Notes: generated from the sequence alone by a model not told the origin. Shown: positions 31,660 to 43,060, counted from the stretch's first letter. The stretch: 64,000 nt of DNA from Yersinia rohdei ATCC 43380 (GCF_000173775.1 NZ_ACCD01000018.1:1-64000), one strand, 5' to 3'. Numbers and translations: made by a program.

Positions 31660-32010
31660 ATGAGTACGTCTGAATTACTCAAACATATTTATGATATTAA
31701 CTTGTCATATTTGTTATTAGCACAACGATTAATTAACGATGAGAAAGCTTCAGCGATGTTTCGCCTGGGGATTACCGATTCCATGGCTGATGCGTTATCA
31801 CAGCTAACTTTACCGCAAATGGTTAAATTAGCTGAGACTAACCAACTGGTTTGTCATTTCCGTTTTAGTGATCACAATACTATCCAGCATCTGACAAAAG
31901 AATCTCGGATAGATGATTTGCAACAAATTCACACAGGAATTTTATTGTCGAGTCACTTACTCCACGAGTTATCGTTAAAAGACGGTAGTGCGTCTAAGAA
32001 AAGAGCATGA
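31660..32010 (+). CDS. flhD: Flagellar master regulator FlhD
   Basis: 116 residues from the ATG at 31660, equal to E. coli FlhD; an ATG at 31651 would overlap the GGGAT ribosome binding site. With FlhC it forms the FlhD4C2 activator of class 2 flagellar promoters. [20 protein letters not shown] and [19 protein letters not shown] are nearly invariant in enterobacteria, and Cys62-region LVCHF forms the inter-subunit contact. flhC starts three bases after the stop, so the two are translationally coupled. Confidence 0.95.
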   Translation: MSTSELLKHIYDINLSYLLLAQRLINDEKASAMFRLGITDSMADALSQLTLPQMVKLAETNQLVCHFRFSDHNTIQHLTKESRIDDLQQIHTGILLSSHLLHELSLKDGSASKKRA

Positions 32011-32013
32011 CTG

Positions 32014-32595
32014 ATGGCTGAGAAAAGTATTGTCCAGGAAGCCAAAGACATACATTTGGCAATGGAATTGATAACTTTAGGTGCACGTTTACAGATGCTT
32101 GAAAGCGAAACGCAACTCAGCCGGGGGCGTTTAATCAAGCTCTATAAAGAGCTGAGAGGCAGTCCTCCGCCCAAAGGAATGCTACCGTTTTCAACAGATT
32201 GGTTTATGACTTGGGAACAGAATATTCACTCATCGATGTTTTATAACGCTTATAGCTTCTTGCTGAAAAGCGGGCATTGCACCGGTGTTGAGGCCGTTAT
32301 TAAGGCTTATCGTCTTTATCTTGAGCAGTGTCCAGAACAGTCTGGAATACCGCCATTACTGGCATTAACTCGGGCCTGGACTTTGGTTCGATTTGTTGAC
32401 AGTGGTATGTTGCAACTCTCTGGTTGTAATTGCTGTGGTGGGACTTTTATTACCCATGCACACCAGCCACGAAACAGTTTTGTTTGCAGTCTTTGCCAGC
32501 CACCTTCCCGCGCAGTAAAAAAACGTAAACTTTCTCCGCAAACTGCCGATATAACTTCACAACTGCTGGATGAGCAGGTTAGACGCGCAGTTTGA
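32014..32595 (+). CDS. flhC: Flagellar master regulator FlhC
   Basis: 193 residues. It is the DNA-binding partner of FlhD. A zinc site is formed by the cysteines of SGCNCCGG and FVCSLCQPP (about 138-160). The core [13 protein letters not shown] and [21 protein letters not shown] is conserved. The ATG follows GACTGATGG only three bases after flhD. The motA operon begins 135 bases later. Confidence 0.95.
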   Translation: MAEKSIVQEAKDIHLAMELITLGARLQMLESETQLSRGRLIKLYKELRGSPPPKGMLPFSTDWFMTWEQNIHSSMFYNAYSFLLKSGHCTGVEAVIKAYRLYLEQCPEQSGIPPLLALTRAWTLVRFVDSGMLQLSGCNCCGGTFITHAHQPRNSFVCSLCQPPSRAVKKRKLSPQTADITSQLLDEQVRRAV

Positions 32596-32730
32596 GCTTT
32601 TTGAGTTGTCAAAATTTTCGGTTACAGCCGCGGTATGGATACCGTTTCTGTAGCCCGTTAATGGCAACCATTGGACTCAAAATGTGCTAACGCCTCACCT
32701 TCCACCCACACACTTTGCTAAGGATATCGC

Positions 32731-33618
32731 GTGTTAGTTATTTTGGGTTATATCGTGGTCTTAGGTGCGGTTCTTGGTGGCTACTCCATTGTTGGTGGTC
32801 ACCTTGGCGCATTATATCAACCGGCAGAATTTTTAATTATCGGCGGGGCCGGTATCGGCGCGTTTATTGCTGGTAATAATGGTAAAGCGATAAAAGCGAC
32901 AATAAAGGCCATGCCAAAGCTAATGCGCCGCTCAAAATATAACAAAATTCTGTATATGGATTTAATGGCGCTGCTTTACCGTTTATTAGCAAAATCCCGC
33001 CAACAAGGAATGCTCTCACTGGAGCGCGATATAGAAAGTCCATTAGAAAGTGAGATTTTTTCTAATTATCCGAGAGTTTTGGCCGATAAGCTATTAGTTG
33101 AGTTTATTACTGACTATTTGCGGTTAATTGTCAGTGGAAATATGAATGCTTTTGAAATCGAAGCTTTGATGGATGAAGAAATCGAAACTCATGAGCAAGA
33201 ATGCGAAGTTCCCGCCGGTAGTTTAGCCGTTGTCGGGGATTCCTTACCTGCATTTGGGATTGTCGCTGCCGTTATGGGTGTCGTGAATACCTTGGCCGCC
33301 GCAGACCGACCCGCCGCAGAACTCGGGGCGTTAATTGCTCATGCAATGGTGGGGACGTTTTTAGGTATTTTGCTGGCATATGGGTTTGTCTCACCTTTAG
33401 CGACTTTATTGCGCCAACAGAGTGCCGAAACCACCAAAATGATGCAGTGCGTCAAAGTCACTTTGCTCTCCAGCCTTAACGGATATGCGCCGCAAATTGC
33501 CGTAGAGTTTGGTCGTAAAACACTTTATACCACTGAGCGTCCGTCATTCATTGAGTTGGAAGAGCATGTGCGCAGAGTGAAAGCACCGGCACAGCAAGCG
33601 ACAGAAGAGGACGCATGA
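32731..33618 (+). CDS. motA: Flagellar motor stator MotA
   Basis: 295 residues from a GTG with AAGGATATC ahead. MotA5MotB2 conducts protons and drives rotation. There are four membrane helices (about 1-22, 30-50, 170-190, 202-225), and a large cytosolic loop (about 52-168) carries the charged residues that act on Fli[17 protein letters not shown] includes the conserved channel proline. The motB start overlaps the motA stop (ATGA). Confidence 0.95.
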   Translation: MLVILGYIVVLGAVLGGYSIVGGHLGALYQPAEFLIIGGAGIGAFIAGNNGKAIKATIKAMPKLMRRSKYNKILYMDLMALLYRLLAKSRQQGMLSLERDIESPLESEIFSNYPRVLADKLLVEFITDYLRLIVSGNMNAFEIEALMDEEIETHEQECEVPAGSLAVVGDSLPAFGIVAAVMGVVNTLAAADRPAAELGALIAHAMVGTFLGILLAYGFVSPLATLLRQQSAETTKMMQCVKVTLLSSLNGYAPQIAVEFGRKTLYTTERPSFIELEEHVRRVKAPAQQATEEDA

Positions 33619-34736
33619 AGCATCAGAACCACCCCGTTATTCTGGTCAAAAAACGCAAAGCCAAACATGGTGCTGCCCAGCATGGCTCATCATGGAAAAT
33701 TGCTTACGCTGACTTTATGACCGCAATGATGGCCTTTTTTCTGGTGATGTGGTTGCTTTCGGTGTCCAGCCCACAAGAGCTGGCGCAAATTGCAGAATAT
33801 TTCCGCACCCCGTTAAAAGTTGCCCTGACCAGCGGTGATAGAAGCAGCTCCAGTAGCAGCCCAATTCCGGGGGGCGGTGATGACCCAACTCAGCAAGATG
33901 GCGAAGTGCGCAAGCACATTGATTCGGCAGAGAGTCGGAAAGAAGAATATCGGCTTAATAAGTTACGGGAAAAACTGGATCAATTAATTGAATCAGACCC
34001 AAGGTTGAAAGCGCTGCGGCCCCATCTGTTGATTAACATGATGGATGAAGGGCTAAGAATTCAGATTATCGATAGTCAAAATCGGCCAATGTTCAAGATG
34101 GGCAGCGCGCAGGTTGAGCCTTATATGCGCGATATTTTGCGCGCAATAGCGCCAATCTTGAATGACATTCCGAACAAAATAAGTTTGTCCGGCCACACTG
34201 ATGACCTGCCCTATGCCAATGGTGAACGCGGTTACAGTAACTGGGAGTTATCGGCTGATCGTGCCAATGCTTCACGGCGCGAATTACTGATTGGCGGTTT
34301 GGATGAAGGCAAGGTATTACGTGTGATTGGCATGGCATCGACGATGCGGCTAAAAGAGCAGGCAGCAGATGATCCGGTTAACCGCCGCATCAGTATCTTA
34401 GTGCTGAACAAACAAACCCAACATGATATTGAGCACGAGAATTTAGATAACAAAGCGCTTGATATGGAAAAAGCTGAAAGCTTGAAACAGATTGATGTCA
34501 CAGGCGTTACGCCAGTTGTTACCTCAACTGTTACCTCAGGTACAGCTATGACAAAAGACGCAGTGATATCCGCGGAACCCTCTGTTACTGCGGGTTCAGC
34601 GGCTGCGACAGTATTACAAACACAACCATCGAGCACGGAGAACATCACTCCGGCTGCCAACAGGCCAACGACATCGTTGCCCGCGGCACCTGTAAGTGAT
34701 GCACCGGTCTCTCCGACAAGCCGCGACGCACAGTAG
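33615..34736 (+). CDS. motB: Flagellar motor stator MotB, long C-terminal tail
   Basis: 373 residues versus 308 in E. coli. A single membrane helix carries the proton-binding Asp33 ([18 protein letters not shown]). A plug/linker follows, then the OmpA-like peptidoglycan-binding domain ([10 protein letters not shown] ... [16 protein letters not shown] ... NRRISILV). After about residue 262 comes a ~110-residue Thr/Ser/Ala/Pro-rich tail ([14 protein letters not shown]...) that is longer than in E. coli and probably disordered in the periplasm. It overlaps motA by 4 bases and ends 10 bases before cheA. Confidence 0.94.
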   Translation: MKHQNHPVILVKKRKAKHGAAQHGSSWKIAYADFMTAMMAFFLVMWLLSVSSPQELAQIAEYFRTPLKVALTSGDRSSSSSSPIPGGGDDPTQQDGEVRKHIDSAESRKEEYRLNKLREKLDQLIESDPRLKALRPHLLINMMDEGLRIQIIDSQNRPMFKMGSAQVEPYMRDILRAIAPILNDIPNKISLSGHTDDLPYANGERGYSNWELSADRANASRRELLIGGLDEGKVLRVIGMASTMRLKEQAADDPVNRRISILVLNKQTQHDIEHENLDNKALDMEKAESLKQIDVTGVTPVVTSTVTSGTAMTKDAVISAEPSVTAGSAAATVLQTQPSSTENITPAANRPTTSLPAAPVSDAPVSPTSRDAQ

Positions 34737-34746
34737 AGGTGACACC

Positions 34747-36786
34747 GTGAGCATGGATATTACCGCGTTTTATCAGACATTTTTTGATGAAGCAGATGAA
34801 TTGCTGGCAGATATGGAACAGCACTTGTTATTGCTGGACCCTCTGGCACCAGACAATGAACAACTTAACGCCATTTTCCGTGCAGCTCATTCGATAAAAG
34901 GCGGTGCCGCGACATTTGGCTTTACGGTATTACAAGAGACAACCCATCTGTTGGAAAACCTGTTGGATGGTGCCCGCCGCGACGAGATGCGCTTGAGCAC
35001 CGATATCATCAATCTGTTTTTGGAAACGAAAGATATTATGCAGGAACAGTTGGACGCCTACAAAACCTCTCAAGAGCCTAATGCGGAAAGCTTTGAGTAT
35101 ATTTGTCATGCATTGCGCCAACTGGCGCTCGAAGCATTGGAACCGCAAGGTAACTCCAGCACTGCCTCGGTAGCCGAGCAGGGCACGGCGGCTGCGGGAA
35201 CCAAAGCCGGTAGTAAGTCTCCCGCCTTGGTTCAAGGTGGGATGCGCATTTTGCTGTCTGGCCTGAAAGAACAAGAAATTCCGCTGATGTTGGAAGAGTT
35301 GGGCAATTTGGGTGAAGTGAAAGATCCCCATCAAACACAAAATACCCTGGAAGCAACGCTGATTACCTCTGTCAGCGAAGATGATATCAGTGCGGTACTG
35401 TGTTTTGTGCTTGAACCAGAGCAAATTAGTTTTGTGCAGGCTGAGCTGGCGGCAGAGTCTGAAACTGAAGTTCCTGTTGCTGTCGCTGTGCCACAGGCCC
35501 CTGTTGCAGCAGTAGACATGGCACCTAAAGTCACTGCGGTGGCGGTGGCTACCAGTCCAGAGCATGTCAAACCTAAAGCGAAAGCGAGTGAATCTACCAG
35601 TATCCGGGTTGCGGTCGAAAAAGTTGACCAACTGATTAACCTGGTGGGTGAGTTAGTAATTACCCAATCGATGCTGGCGCAGCGCTCTAGCAGCCTGGAC
35701 CCGGTGATTAATGGCGATTTGCTCAATAGTATGGGGCAGTTGGAACGTAATGCGCGCGACTTGCAAGAGTCGGTCATGTCTATCCGCATGATGCCGATGG
35801 AGTATGTCTTTAGCCGTTTCCCTCGTTTGGTCCGCGATTTAGCCAGTAAGCTCAATAAGCAGGTTGAACTGACCTTGCTTGGCAGCTCGACTGAACTGGA
35901 TAAAAGCCTGATAGAGCGCATTATTGACCCGTTAACCCATCTGGTGCGTAACAGTCTGGATCACGGTATTGAAGATGCCGAAACTCGTATTGCCGCCGGT
36001 AAACAGCCGGTGGGGAATTTAACCCTGTCGGCTGAACATCAGGGCGGTAATATTTGTATCGAAGTGCTTGATGACGGCGCTGGCCTGAATCGGCAGAAAA
36101 TTCTGGCAAAAGCACAGTCGCAAGGTATGGCGGTTAATGAGCATATGAGCGATGAAGATGTCGGGATGTTAATTTTTGCCCCCGGCTTCTCAACTGCCGA
36201 GCAAGTTACGGATGTTTCAGGTCGTGGTGTGGGGATGGATGTCGTTAAGCGGAATATTCAGGAAATGGGCGGCCATGTGCAAGTCAGTTTCCAGGCCGGT
36301 CTTGGCACCTCAATCCGCATCTTATTACCATTGACGCTGGCTATACTCGACGGCATGTCCGTCAAAGTCAGTAATGAAGTCTTTATTTTACCTCTGAATG
36401 CAGTCATGGAATCGCTGCAACCATTGGCGGAAGATTTGCATCCATTAGCCGGTGGTGAACGTGTATTGCAAGTGCGCGGTGAATATTTGCCGCTGGTAGA
36501 GTTGTTCAGAGTATTTGATGTTGAGGATGCTAAAACTGAAGCGACTCAAGGCATCGTCGTGATTTTGCAAAGTGCCGGTCGTCGTTATGCCCTGCTGGTA
36601 GACCAATTGATTGGCCAACATCAGGTGGTAGTGAAAAACTTGGAAAGTAACTATCGTAAAGTGCCCGGTATTTCAGCCGCCACTATTTTGGGTGATGGTA
36701 GTGTGGCGTTAATTGTTGATGTGTCGGCATTGCAGGCCTTAAACCGGGAAAAACGTGTAACGGCTGATGATACAGCCGCCGCCTAG
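34747..36786 (+). CDS. cheA: Chemotaxis histidine kinase CheA
   Basis: 679 residues from the GTG at 34747, preceded by GAGGTGA inside the motB end. An upstream in-frame ATG at 34696 lies within motB and would displace the conserved start. Domains: P1 Hpt with phospho-acceptor His48 (AAHSIKGGAATFGF), P2 CheY/CheB docking (about 160-230) bordered by Ala/Val-rich linkers, P3 dimer helices, P4 kinase with N-box NSLDHGIED, G1 DDGAGL and G2 GRGVGMDVVK, and P5 CheW-like. It is the central kinase, feeding phosphate to CheY and CheB. Confidence 0.96.
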   Translation: MSMDITAFYQTFFDEADELLADMEQHLLLLDPLAPDNEQLNAIFRAAHSIKGGAATFGFTVLQETTHLLENLLDGARRDEMRLSTDIINLFLETKDIMQEQLDAYKTSQEPNAESFEYICHALRQLALEALEPQGNSSTASVAEQGTAAAGTKAGSKSPALVQGGMRILLSGLKEQEIPLMLEELGNLGEVKDPHQTQNTLEATLITSVSEDDISAVLCFVLEPEQISFVQAELAAESETEVPVAVAVPQAPVAAVDMAPKVTAVAVATSPEHVKPKAKASESTSIRVAVEKVDQLINLVGELVITQSMLAQRSSSLDPVINGDLLNSMGQLERNARDLQESVMSIRMMPMEYVFSRFPRLVRDLASKLNKQVELTLLGSSTELDKSLIERIIDPLTHLVRNSLDHGIEDAETRIAAGKQPVGNLTLSAEHQGGNICIEVLDDGAGLNRQKILAKAQSQGMAVNEHMSDEDVGMLIFAPGFSTAEQVTDVSGRGVGMDVVKRNIQEMGGHVQVSFQAGLGTSIRILLPLTLAILDGMSVKVSNEVFILPLNAVMESLQPLAEDLHPLAGGERVLQVRGEYLPLVELFRVFDVEDAKTEATQGIVVILQSAGRRYALLVDQLIGQHQVVVKNLESNYRKVPGISAATILGDGSVALIVDVSALQALNREKRVTADDTAAA

Positions 36787-36891
36787 CAGGTCTACTGCAT
36801 AGAGCCCGTAATAAAACAGGTAGGGGCCGTGAGATTGATTCCGGCCCTGAAAATAAACATAAATTTAACCTATTGATTGAAGGGTAAAAAC

Positions 36892-37389
36892 ATGGCAGGA
36901 CTAGCAACCGTCACGAAGCTGGCTGGCGAAACGGTAGGACAAGAGTTCCTGATTTTTACGCTGGGCGCTGAAGAGTACGGCATTGATATTCTGAAAGTAC
37001 AAGAGATCCGTGGCTATGATCAGGTGACCCGTATCGCTAACACCCCAGCATTCATTAAAGGTGTCACTAACTTACGCGGTGTCATTGTTCCTATTATTGA
37101 CTTGCGTGTTAAATTTGCTCAACAAGGTGTTAGCTATAACGAAAACACCGTGGTTATCGTGCTGAATTTTGACCAGCGCGTTGTCGGTATTGTAGTTGAT
37201 GGTGTGTCTGATGTGCTGTCATTAACCACAGAGCAAATCCGACCAGCCCCTGAATTTGCCGTGACTCTGGCAACCGAATACCTCACTGGTTTAGGTTCAC
37301 TGGGTGAACGTATGCTGATCTTGGTTGATATTGAAAAGCTGCTGAGCAGTGAAGAAATGTCGCTGATTGACTCAGTGGCTAAGGGCTAA
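36892..37389 (+). CDS. cheW: Chemotaxis coupling protein CheW
   Basis: 165 residues from the ATG at 36892 with GAAGGG ahead; the TTG 15 bases upstream is rejected because the family starts here. CheW links receptor tips to the P5 domain of CheA. The sequence is highly conserved ([45 protein letters not shown]). It is followed by a terminator, then tsr with its own sigma-28 promoter. Confidence 0.96.
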   Translation: MAGLATVTKLAGETVGQEFLIFTLGAEEYGIDILKVQEIRGYDQVTRIANTPAFIKGVTNLRGVIVPIIDLRVKFAQQGVSYNENTVVIVLNFDQRVVGIVVDGVSDVLSLTTEQIRPAPEFAVTLATEYLTGLGSLGERMLILVDIEKLLSSEEMSLIDSVAKG

Positions 37390-37452
37390 GTTACGGCATT
37401 TTGGTGATTGCGCCGCTAGCAGTTTCCTTTATTACTCTCAATATATAACAGC

Positions 37453-37477
37453 CAGAGTAGCTCATGTGGCTACTCTG
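37453..37477 (+). terminator. Terminator after cheW
   Basis: CAGAGTAGC/GCTACTCTG, a 9-bp stem with a 7-base loop, followed by TTCATTT. It lies 64 bases after the cheW stop and separates the mot-che operon from tsr. Confidence 0.7.
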
Positions 37478-37557
37478 TTCATTTAACAAGTAAGTAAATC
37501 TGCATTACCTGGCAATAACATTCAGCTACAGCCCATTAAAATAATCCCTCTATCCGG

Positions 37558-37584
37558 TAAAGTTCCCCTCCGCCGTGCCGATAA
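37558..37584 (+). promoter_or_regulatory. Sigma-28 promoter of tsr
   Basis: TAAAGTTC-N11-GCCGATAA: 15 of 16 consensus positions with exact spacing, 65 bases before the tsr start. It makes the receptor cluster a class 3 unit. Confidence 0.93.
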
Positions 37585-37649
37585 CACAGTTAATTAGGCG
37601 TCCTCTGTTTTGGCGTACCGGTGTTTTGACGTATTAATGAAGGGATAAC

Positions 37650-39323
37650 ATGTTCAAACGTATGAAAGTGGTCACCAGCCTGCTGTTGGTGTTAGTGCTA
37701 TTTGGTGCCTTACAACTGGTTTCCGGTGGGCTTTTCTTTAACTCGCTGAAAAGTGACAAAGAAAACTTTGCTGTTTTACAAGTTATCCGTCAGCAGCAGT
37801 CGGTTTTAAATGAAAGCTGGGTGAATTTGCTACAAACACGTAATACGCTGAACCGTGCTGGCATTCGTTACATGATGGATGTGAGTCACACCGGCAGTGG
37901 CCCGACAGTAAATGATCTGTTGGCTTCAGCCAAAGGCACATTGGGAGTGGCCGCAGAGCGTTTTAAGGCCTATGAACAAATCGCATTAGATGGCCAACAA
38001 GACCCCGAATCTGCTAAAAAGTTAAAACAGACTTATGACCAATATTTTGGTGCATTAGCCGAACTTATCCAGTTGATGGAGGCAGGCAAAATCAATGAAT
38101 TCTTCGATCAACCAACCTCTAGCTTCCAAAATGCCTTTGAGCAGGATTACAACACTTACCTGACACAAAATGACCGCCTGTACTCCTCTGCAGTTGAGAA
38201 CAGTAACCAGTCCTTCAATTTTGCCTTGGGCGTGATTGTTACCGTGTTGATTGTGGTCTTAGCGGTAATTATCTTTGTTTGGTTGGGCATGCAACACATC
38301 TTGATTAACCCGCTGAAACACTTGATTGAGCATATTAAACATATTGCTAATGGTGACTTAACCCAGACAATCGAAGTGAATAGCCGCAACGAAATGGGCG
38401 TTTTGGCGGCCAGCCTAAAAAACATGCAATCTGAATTAATTACCACGGTGAGTGATGTGCGCTTAGGGGCGGATGCCATCTATAGCGGCGCGTCAGAAAT
38501 TGCTGCCGGTAACAATGATTTGTCCGCACGTACTGAACAACAAGCCGCTTCACTGGAAGAAACCGCCGCCAGCATGGAGCAACTGACTGCCACAGTGAAA
38601 CAGAATGCTGAAAACGCCCGTCAGGCCAGCCAATTGGCTTTGAGTGCTTCAGAAACTGCACAAAAAGGCGGAAAAGTGGTGGCAAATGTGGTGCAAACCA
38701 TGCACGACATTGCCGGTAGTTCGCAGAAAATCGCCGATATTACCAGCGTTATTGATGGTATTGCATTCCAAACAAACATTCTGGCCTTGAATGCTGCCGT
38801 TGAAGCCGCGCGAGCAGGTGAGCAAGGTCGTGGTTTTGCGGTTGTTGCCGGAGAAGTGCGTAATTTGGCACAACGCAGCGCACAAGCCGCAAAAGAAATT
38901 AAAGGGCTGATTGAAGACTCCGTCAACCGTGTCGACATGGGGTCAGTGCTGGTTGAAAGCGCCGGTGAAACGATGGGAGATATCGTTAATGCGGTGACCC
39001 GAGTCACTGACATCATGGGAGAAATTGCTTCTGCCTCTGATGAACAAAGCCGTGGTATCGACCAAGTGGGCCAGGCCGTGACTGAAATGGACCGCGTCAC
39101 ACAGCAGAATGCGTCTTTGGTGGAAGAGTCCGCTTCTGCGGCGGCGGCACTGGAAGAGCAAGCCAGTATGTTAACCCAATCCATGTCTGTATTTGTCCTG
39201 CGTATGGATAACAGCAGTACTTCAAGAAATATCAAAAAAACCAAACAGCCGGCACAAGATCTGGGTGTCACGGCTAAAAAAACACTGGGAAGTGACCTGC
39301 AAGAAAATTGGGAAACTTTCTAG
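37650..39323 (+). CDS. tsr: Serine-type chemoreceptor Tsr
   Basis: 557 residues. TM1 is about 7-30 and TM2 about 190-212, with HAMP and the signalling hairpin after. The amino-acid site of E. coli Tsr is conserved at identical positions: Arg64, Asn68, Arg69 and Arg73 in [14 protein letters not shown]. The C-terminus ends NWETF for CheR/CheB tethering. The N-terminal half is close to E. coli Tsr ([16 protein letters not shown] start, [15 protein letters not shown]). It should sense serine and related attractants and signal through CheW-CheA. Confidence 0.92.
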   Translation: MFKRMKVVTSLLLVLVLFGALQLVSGGLFFNSLKSDKENFAVLQVIRQQQSVLNESWVNLLQTRNTLNRAGIRYMMDVSHTGSGPTVNDLLASAKGTLGVAAERFKAYEQIALDGQQDPESAKKLKQTYDQYFGALAELIQLMEAGKINEFFDQPTSSFQNAFEQDYNTYLTQNDRLYSSAVENSNQSFNFALGVIVTVLIVVLAVIIFVWLGMQHILINPLKHLIEHIKHIANGDLTQTIEVNSRNEMGVLAASLKNMQSELITTVSDVRLGADAIYSGASEIAAGNNDLSARTEQQAASLEETAASMEQLTATVKQNAENARQASQLALSASETAQKGGKVVANVVQTMHDIAGSSQKIADITSVIDGIAFQTNILALNAAVEAARAGEQGRGFAVVAGEVRNLAQRSAQAAKEIKGLIEDSVNRVDMGSVLVESAGETMGDIVNAVTRVTDIMGEIASASDEQSRGIDQVGQAVTEMDRVTQQNASLVEESASAAAALEEQASMLTQSMSVFVLRMDNSSTSRNIKKTKQPAQDLGVTAKKTLGSDLQENWETF

Positions 39324-39340
39324 ACCCTACAACCCTTCAT

Positions 39341-39385
39341 ATTTGACCTTGCAGGGGGTTAGCTGCAACGCCAATGATTTAGGGT
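39341..39385 (+). repeat. Intergenic palindromic repeat, copy 1
   Basis: A stretch containing CCTTGCAGGGG...AGCTGCAACGCCAATGATTTAGGGT lies just after tsr. It closely resembles the copy at 43061-43111 between cheB and cheY. The inner part pairs imperfectly (TTGCAG/CTGCAA). It is probably a dispersed short repeat of the genus. Confidence 0.6.
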
Positions 39386-39400
39386 AAATAAAATAAATAA

Positions 39401-39420
39401 AGCCGGCCAATGAGCCGGCT
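39401..39420 (+). promoter_or_regulatory. GC-rich hairpin next to the receptor ribosome binding site
   Basis: AGCCGGC/GCCGGCT with a 6-base loop ends 14 bases before the ATG at 39435, directly before AGAAGAGG. There is no T-run, so it more likely affects mRNA stability or initiation than termination. Confidence 0.5.
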
Positions 39421-39434
39421 GAGAAGAGGTTACG

Positions 39435-41072
39435 ATGTTTGGCCGAATCCGGATTTCTACCAGCTTTTTCCTGTTACTTATATTGATTTGCACAATACAG
39501 TTAATTTCCAGTGGTCTGTCATTTACAGCTTTCCGTTCAGACTATCAGAATTTAAACCGTGTCGATCTTAGTAGTCAGCAACGGGATGCATTAAGCCTCA
39601 GTTGGGTATCCTTACTTCAGGCGCGTAATACCTTAAACCGAGCAGGGACTCGCGCGGCTCTCAAAGTACCTCAAGAGCAAGTTAATGCATTAATGGGGAA
39701 CGCCCGCAGTTCATTACAGAAAGCGGATCTCTATTTTAATCAGTTCCTGGCGGTGCCACCTCTTGAGGACAGCACTACGGGTTCTGAGCTGTCGGATGCT
39801 ACCCAAAAAAGTTATCAGAACTTACGTACCTCATTACGTGAGCTTATCGGTTTCCTGGAGGCGGGCAATTTACAAGCCTTTATGGACCAACCGACGCAGA
39901 AAACTCAGGATTTGTTTGAAGCTGATTTTGTTCAATATTTGCAGTATGCCAATGACGTGATTGCCGAGGCCGGCACACATAATCAGCAGGCTTACCATCT
40001 CTCCATGTGGATATTCGGTGGCGCTATTTTGATGGTCATCGTGATGGCGATTTCTTCACTTATCTGGCTGCGGACAATGTTTGTTAAGCCGCTGAAGATT
40101 ATGCGATCCCATTTTGACCGCATTGCCGAAGGTGATTTATCCGGTCAAATCTCTGTCTCTGGCCGCAATGAAATCAGCGAAATGTTTGGCAGTTTACATA
40201 CCATGCAACAGTCGCTGATAACCACAGTGAGCCATGTTCGAGATGGTACTGAATCCATGTTGACAGGTATTCAGGAGATTTCTGCCGGTAATAATGATTT
40301 ATCCGCAAGAACTGAGCAGCAAGCCGCATCATTGGAACAAACTGCGGCCAGTATGGAGCAACTGACGGCAACCGTGAAACAGAATGCGGATAATGCCCGC
40401 CAGGCGACATTGCTGGCAAAAGAGGCTTCTGGGACTGCGGCGAAAGGGGGTGAGTTAACCAGCAGTGTTGTCACCACCATGCATGATATCGCCACCAGTT
40501 CGCAGAAAATCGGCGCTATTACCAGTGTTATTGATGGCATTGCATTCCAAACTAATATCTTGGCATTGAATGCTGCGGTAGAAGCGGCCCGTGCCGGTGA
40601 GCAGGGGCGTGGTTTTGCCGTGGTGGCTGGCGAAGTGCGTAATTTAGCCCAGCGCAGTGCACAAGCAGCCAAAGAAATTAAAGGGTTGATTGATGAATCA
40701 GTCAGCCGTGTTCGCCAGGGTTCCACACTGGTTGAAAGTGCGGGTACGACGATGGAAGAGATTGTTCGCTCAGTGACTCGGGTTACCGACATTATGGGTG
40801 AAATCGCTTCCGCCTCGGATGAACAAAGCCGAGGTATTGAGCAGGTTTCACTGGCGGTAACACAAATGGATCAGGTCACTCAGCAAAACGCCGCATTAGT
40901 GGAAGAGGCTGCGGCTGCGGCTAATGCATTGGAAGAGCAGGCAAGTATGCTCTCCAATGCAGTGTCTGTTTTTCGTTTGGAGCAAGGTAGCGACAACGGG
41001 GATTGGCAGGCAGCAGAGGGCAGAGGTCAGCAACCGGCTGTAAAGGAATTCCCAGATTGTCAAAGGGTGTAA
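39435..41072 (+). CDS. Chemoreceptor in tap position, lacking NWETF
   Basis: 545 residues with receptor architecture: TM1 about 7-30, periplasmic domain, TM2 about 188-212, HAMP, and signalling tip [20 protein letters not shown]. The ligand residues Arg64, Asn68, Arg69 and Arg73 ([14 protein letters not shown]) are those of the Tsr/Tar amino-acid site, yet the rest of the pocket differs from Tsr. The C-terminus ends PDCQRV and has no NWETF pentapeptide, as in low-abundance receptors (Trg, Tap). It would therefore depend on Tsr or the other NWETF receptor for methylation. It lies between tsr and cheR, the place of tap in E. coli. Confidence 0.92.
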   Translation: MFGRIRISTSFFLLLILICTIQLISSGLSFTAFRSDYQNLNRVDLSSQQRDALSLSWVSLLQARNTLNRAGTRAALKVPQEQVNALMGNARSSLQKADLYFNQFLAVPPLEDSTTGSELSDATQKSYQNLRTSLRELIGFLEAGNLQAFMDQPTQKTQDLFEADFVQYLQYANDVIAEAGTHNQQAYHLSMWIFGGAILMVIVMAISSLIWLRTMFVKPLKIMRSHFDRIAEGDLSGQISVSGRNEISEMFGSLHTMQQSLITTVSHVRDGTESMLTGIQEISAGNNDLSARTEQQAASLEQTAASMEQLTATVKQNADNARQATLLAKEASGTAAKGGELTSSVVTTMHDIATSSQKIGAITSVIDGIAFQTNILALNAAVEAARAGEQGRGFAVVAGEVRNLAQRSAQAAKEIKGLIDESVSRVRQGSTLVESAGTTMEEIVRSVTRVTDIMGEIASASDEQSRGIEQVSLAVTQMDQVTQQNAALVEEAAAAANALEEQASMLSNAVSVFRLEQGSDNGDWQAAEGRGQQPAVKEFPDCQRV

Positions 41073-41100
41073 CTAAGACTGTGCTATGGGGTGAGGCCGG

Positions 41101-42006
41101 ATGAAACCATCATCGCTTAAACAAGCTATTCAGCCACCATCCCAAGAGTCTGGCTCGATTTTAAACCAGATGATTCAACGGCTTCCGCTGTCGGATGTTC
41201 ACTTCCGCCGCATTTGCCAACTTATTTATCAACGGGCCGGGATAGTCCTGGCCGATCACAAACGAGAAATGGTCTATAACCGCTTGGTTAGGCGGCTAAG
41301 ATTGTTGGGAATTAACGATTTTGGTCAATATCTTGCCTTGCTGGAGACTGACCAAAACAGTGCAGAGTGGCAGGCATTTGTTAATGCATTGACCACTAAC
41401 TTGACGGCATTTTTCCGTGAGGCACACCATTTCCCCATTCTCAGTGAACATGCTCGCCAGCGACCGGGGAATTATTCGGTCTGGAGTACGGCGGCATCGA
41501 CGGGTGAAGAGCCTTATTCTATCGCCATGACCTTGTCTGATGTCTTGGGCAAGAGTGATGGGTTGGGAAATCGCTCGGGATCTTATCAGGTGCTGGCCAG
41601 TGATATTGATACACAAGTGCTGGAGAAAGCGACCAGTGGCGTCTATCGGCAAGACGAATTGCGTTCGTTGTCAGCACAACAAATGCAACGTTATTTCTTG
41701 CGTGGCACTGGCCCTCAGCAGGGTATGGTGCGAGTGCGGCCGGAACTTGCCAACATGATTCAGTTTCAGCAACTCAATTTGTTAGCACCTGAGTGGGCGT
41801 TGCCGGGGCAGTTTGACGCTATTTTTTGTCGTAATGTAATGATTTATTTTGATAAAGAAACGCAGGAGCGCATCTTGCGTCGCTTTGTCCCTTTGCTAAA
41901 ACCCGGCGGCTTAATGTTTGCAGGCCACTCGGAGAATTTCAGTCAAATTAGTCGGGAATTCTATTTGCGCGGGCAGACCGTTTATGGACTGACCAAGGAG
42001 AGGTGA
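41101..42006 (+). CDS. cheR: Chemotaxis receptor methyltransferase CheR
   Basis: 301 residues. It uses S-adenosylmethionine to methylate receptor glutamates. There is an N-terminal helical domain ([17 protein letters not shown]), then the SAM fold with [17 protein letters not shown] and [13 protein letters not shown], and a beta-subdomain that docks on NWETF. It has about 15 more N-terminal residues than E. coli CheR. The stop overlaps the cheB start (TGATG), so the two are translationally coupled. Confidence 0.96.
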   Translation: MKPSSLKQAIQPPSQESGSILNQMIQRLPLSDVHFRRICQLIYQRAGIVLADHKREMVYNRLVRRLRLLGINDFGQYLALLETDQNSAEWQAFVNALTTNLTAFFREAHHFPILSEHARQRPGNYSVWSTAASTGEEPYSIAMTLSDVLGKSDGLGNRSGSYQVLASDIDTQVLEKATSGVYRQDELRSLSAQQMQRYFLRGTGPQQGMVRVRPELANMIQFQQLNLLAPEWALPGQFDAIFCRNVMIYFDKETQERILRRFVPLLKPGGLMFAGHSENFSQISREFYLRGQTVYGLTKER

Positions 42007-43055
42007 TGAGTAAAATCAGAGTATTGTGCGTAGATGATTCCGCATTGATGCGCCAGTTAATGACGGAAATTATTAACAGTCACCCGGATATGGAAATGGT
42101 TGCTGCGGCACCTGATCCGTTGGTTGCCCGTGATTTAATCAAAAAATTCAATCCACAAGTTTTGACACTCGATGTTGAAATGCCCCGAATGGATGGCTTG
42201 GATTTTCTTGAAAAATTAATGCGGCTGCGGCCCATGCCGGTAGTGATGGTTTCATCATTAACCGGTAAGAACTCCGAGATAACCATGCGCGCGTTGGAGT
42301 TTGGGGCTATCGATTTTGTCACCAAACCTCAGCTGGGTATCAGAGAGGGAATGCTGGCTTACAGCGAGCTAATTGCAGAGAAAATCCGGACTGCGGCTAA
42401 AGCGCGTTTACCTCAGCGTGGCTCAGAAAAAGCCCCGGCCATTCTCAGTCATACGCCGTTGCTCAGTAGTGAAAAGTTAATCGCGATCGGTGCGTCAACG
42501 GGCGGCACAGAAGCCATCCGTAGTGTATTGCAACCTTTGCCTCCGACCAGTCCGGCACTGTTGATTACTCAGCATATGCCACCGGGATTTACGCGTTCAT
42601 TTGCCGAGCGCCTCAATAAATTGTGCCAAATTACCGTGAAAGAAGCAGAAGACGGTGAGCGGGTATTGCCCGGACACGCCTACATTGCACCCGGTGATCG
42701 GCACATGGAACTGGCGCGCAGCGGGGCAAACTATCAGGTGCGTATTCATGACGGGCCTGCGGTAAATCGCCATCGCCCTTCGGTCGATGTACTGTTTCGC
42801 TCCGTGGCGCAATATGCCGGGCGCAATGCCGTGGGTGTCATTCTAACCGGCATGGGCAATGACGGTGCTGCCGGTTTGCTGGAAATGCACCGTGCGGGCG
42901 CTTACACCATTGCCCAAAACGAGGCCAGCTGTGTGGTATTCGGTATGCCACGCGAAGCTATCGGGATGGGTGGGGTGAATGAAGTTTTGGAGCTGAACCA
43001 AATAAGTCAGCGGATGTTGGCGCAGATCAGTAGCGGGCAAGCCTTGCGCATCTAA
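42006..43055 (+). CDS. cheB: Receptor methylesterase/deamidase CheB
   Basis: 349 residues from the ATG at 42006, which overlaps the cheR stop and gives the exact family start MSKIRVL; the GTG one codon earlier is not needed. The receiver domain has phospho-acceptor Asp56 (TLDVEMP). A linker follows, then the catalytic domain with GASTGGTEA (Ser), [10 protein letters not shown] (His) and GMGNDGA (Asp). It removes methyl groups and deamidates receptors when phosphorylated by CheA. Confidence 0.96.
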   Translation: MSKIRVLCVDDSALMRQLMTEIINSHPDMEMVAAAPDPLVARDLIKKFNPQVLTLDVEMPRMDGLDFLEKLMRLRPMPVVMVSSLTGKNSEITMRALEFGAIDFVTKPQLGIREGMLAYSELIAEKIRTAAKARLPQRGSEKAPAILSHTPLLSSEKLIAIGASTGGTEAIRSVLQPLPPTSPALLITQHMPPGFTRSFAERLNKLCQITVKEAEDGERVLPGHAYIAPGDRHMELARSGANYQVRIHDGPAVNRHRPSVDVLFRSVAQYAGRNAVGVILTGMGNDGAAGLLEMHRAGAYTIAQNEASCVVFGMPREAIGMGGVNEVLELNQISQRMLAQISSGQALRI

Positions 43056-43060
43056 TCACC

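Noticed and set aside
32608..32635. Possible sigma-28 promoter before motA (TCAAAATT, about 10 bases, GCCGCGGT)
   Set aside because: The spacing is one short and the -10 matches only 5 of 8 positions, well below the clear sites elsewhere in the window.
22608..41072. Long near-identical DNA stretches shared by three receptor genes, at first sight a mobile repeat
   Set aside because: The similarity is confined to the conserved MCP signalling domain and follows the reading frame, so it reflects gene paralogy rather than an insertion element.
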